From: Candidatus Poribacteria bacterium | GTDB taxonomy: Bacteria; Poribacteria; WGA-4E; WGA-3G | DNA: 37,957 bases | NCBI GenBank assembly: GCA_012270875.1 | Contig: JAAXHI010000460.1 | Coordinates: forward strand, 1 to 37,957 | Direction: 5' to 3' | In this document: piece after piece, positions 36,312 through 37,957 of the stretch | Layout of the letters: each line of letters starts with the position of its first letter | Position numbering within the stretch: the stretch's first letter is position 1 | The notes under the pieces: model-generated | The model's input: the letters and a program-made list of their open reading frames with translations, nothing else | Told to the model about the DNA's origin: nothing | The model's database searches: none | Translations under genes and position numbers: made by a program

Positions 36312-36380
36312 AGGCGGATCTACGGAATGGGACTTTCAAATCCAAATCTGCCTAACCGAACCGCAAGGAAATATAAAAAA
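36312..36380 (+). repeat. CCGAACCGCAAGG dispersed repeat, copy 3 (supplies the ribosome-binding region)
   Basis: AGGCGGATCTACGGAATGGGACTTTCAAATCCAAATCTGCCTAACCGAACCGCAAGGAAATATAAAAAA immediately followed by ATG. Confidence 0.75.
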
Positions 36381-37957
36381 ATGAACCAAACACAAGAAAA
36401 ACCACGCGATAGTGGACAGCAGCAGCAAAAAGTCAACTTACCACCTCGTATGAAGGCGGCACTTGAACAGTACCAAAAACGGGTATGGATCATCAAACTC
36501 GTTGAAGGAACTCTGGCGGCAATCTTCGGTATCATGATTTCGTATCTGATCGTGTTTGGCTTAGATCGAATGTTTGATACACCTACGTTCTTACGGGTAC
36601 TTATCCTACTGACCGGGATGCTCGGAATGGTGCTCTTTTTGCCCCTGAAGTATTATAATTGGGTATGGAAGCATCGGCAGTTGGAAGGGATTGCCCGACT
36701 GCTGCAACATAAATTTCCACGTTTTGGTAACCACGTACTCGGCATCGTGGAACTCGCATCCAATAGATCGGATAGATCCGCAAGTCCCGCTTTGGTCGAG
36801 GCAGCGATGCGGCAGGTTGACGACGAGGTGGCGAAACATAATCTCGCAGACGCTGTGCCGAATCCACGACATCGCCGCTGGGCATGGGTGGCAGGGATCC
36901 CCTTAATACTGGTTGTGATTGGGATAATTGTGATCCCCGCAACGAGTCGGAACACGCTGGCGCGGTGGCTAACGCCGTGGCGCGCTGTGGAGCGGTACAC
37001 CTTCGCGCAACTCGAAGGCGAAACCGGGCTTCGGGTCGTCGCTTATGCGGAACCTTTTGATGTCGAAGCACGACTGAAAAACGATTCACCGTGGAAGCCT
37101 GAATCAGCGGAGGCGCGATACGCCGATCAGACACCCATCGTTGCCGAACGGGACGGCGCAGCCTACAAATTTCAGTTGCCACCACAAACGGCGGATGGGG
37201 ATGTCAAGCTTCGGGTCGGAGACGCACAGCGTTCCATCCCAGTTGAACCCAAATTGCGTCCCGCGCTGAAAGACCTTACTGCCAAAGTCGAATTGCCGGA
37301 TTATCTACAACACCAAGAACCGCGAGTAGATGATGTCCGCGGCGGGATCGTGAATTTAGTGAAAGGCAGTACCGCCGTTTTGGAGGCTACCACTACACGG
37401 GAACTGTCAGAAGCGACACTCAACAATCGTCCACAAAAGGTGGATGGCGCACGCCTAACAACCGAACCCATATCTGTAGAGACGACAACGGAAATGCAAC
37501 TCACATGGCGCGACCGGTTTGGACTCTCTGCGCGTGAGCCACAAGTCCTAAGATTCGAGGCACTTGATGATGAGGAGCCAACGGTTGCCTTCAATAAACT
37601 AAAGAACAATCAGGTCCTCATTTCTGATGAAGTGCTTCCCTTTGAAATTCAAGCAACGGACGATTTTGGTGTGAAGCGGATCGGCTTGGAATGGGCGGGG
37701 ATCGCCAACCCAGTCCACAATCCCGAACCCGCAAGCGGTGAGAAAACCGTGTCGGCAGGTACGCCGACGGCAGACACCTTGACCGTAGCTGCCACATTTT
37801 CTGCCAAACGTGAAAATATAAAACCACAGAGTCTGCGATTACGTGCGTATGTTGAGGACTATCTACCCGATCGCGAGCGTGTCTATTCACCCTACCTCGT
37901 CCTCCACGTGCTTACGCCAGCAGAACACTTCAGGTGGTTGGTTGGACAGATGCAGCT
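36381..37957 (+). CDS. Large membrane protein (DUF4175-like) of MoxR-DUF58-VWA clusters, partial at window end
   Basis: Open frame with no stop from ATG 36381 to the window end, absent from the track because unterminated; N-terminal TM segments, DDFGVKRIGLEW, LRAYVEDYLPDRERVYSPYLVLHVL. Confidence 0.8.
   Translation, partial: MNQTQEKPRDSGQQQQKVNLPPRMKAALEQYQKRVWIIKLVEGTLAAIFGIMISYLIVFGLDRMFDTPTFLRVLILLTGMLGMVLFLPLKYYNWVWKHRQLEGIARLLQHKFPRFGNHVLGIVELASNRSDRSASPALVEAAMRQVDDEVAKHNLADAVPNPRHRRWAWVAGIPLILVVIGIIVIPATSRNTLARWLTPWRAVERYTFAQLEGETGLRVVAYAEPFDVEARLKNDSPWKPESAEARYADQTPIVAERDGAAYKFQLPPQTADGDVKLRVGDAQRSIPVEPKLRPALKDLTAKVELPDYLQHQEPRVDDVRGGIVNLVKGSTAVLEATTTRELSEATLNNRPQKVDGARLTTEPISVETTTEMQLTWRDRFGLSAREPQVLRFEALDDEEPTVAFNKLKNNQVLISDEVLPFEIQATDDFGVKRIGLEWAGIANPVHNPEPASGEKTVSAGTPTADTLTVAATFSAKRENIKPQSLRLRAYVEDYLPDRERVYSPYLVLHVLTPAEHFRWLVGQMQ

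Noticed and set aside
36601-37185. 194-aa minus-strand ORF near the window end
   Set aside because: Fully overlapped by the unterminated plus-strand frame from 36381, which has membrane helices and family-like sequence.
1-37957. rRNA, tRNA or known riboswitch genes
   Set aside because: No cloverleaf, conserved rRNA segment or riboswitch core recognised by reading; a tRNAscan-SE/Infernal run would be decisive.

Overview
The window is a dense, mostly plus-strand bacterial chromosome segment with about 24 credible protein genes and no rRNA, tRNA or CRISPR that I can support. The gene content and repeat-rich gaps suggest Candidatus Poribacteria or a relative; this is inference, not proven. Gene order: ArsA/Get3-type ATPase with an HSP20-like tail; membrane protein; hslV; hslU; two adjacent secreted WD40-dockerin proteins (7 and 14 blades); sppA; a run of PhyH dioxygenase, P-loop + nucleoside-deoxyribosyltransferase-like fusion, RimK-type ATP-grasp, GT4 glycosyltransferase and mannitol-dehydrogenase-like protein; a minus-strand Gfo/Idh/MocA oxidoreductase; MFS transporter; orphan PD-(D/E)XK-like protein; a LamG / esterase / LamG-GH67-GH28 / enolase-superfamily block suggestive of uronate-polysaccharide use; a CotH-type lipoprotein; and a MoxR-DUF58-BatA-VWA-(Gfo/Idh)-large membrane protein cluster cut by the window end. 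The most unusual signal is in the gaps: several families of small structured repeats. (i) Inverted arrays of degenerate 7-mers (GYTATCA/TGATARC) fill gaps inside operons, including the hslV-hslU junction. (ii) A ~115-bp MITE-like element occurs twice. (iii) A repeat ending ACCGAACCGCAAGGAAATTTAAAAA abuts start codons and is read in frame as TEPQG(N/K)LK at the N-termini of two unrelated proteins. (iv) A 27-nt palindrome lies inside the sppA reading frame. (v) A 33-bp hairpin repeat occurs twice in opposite orientation.
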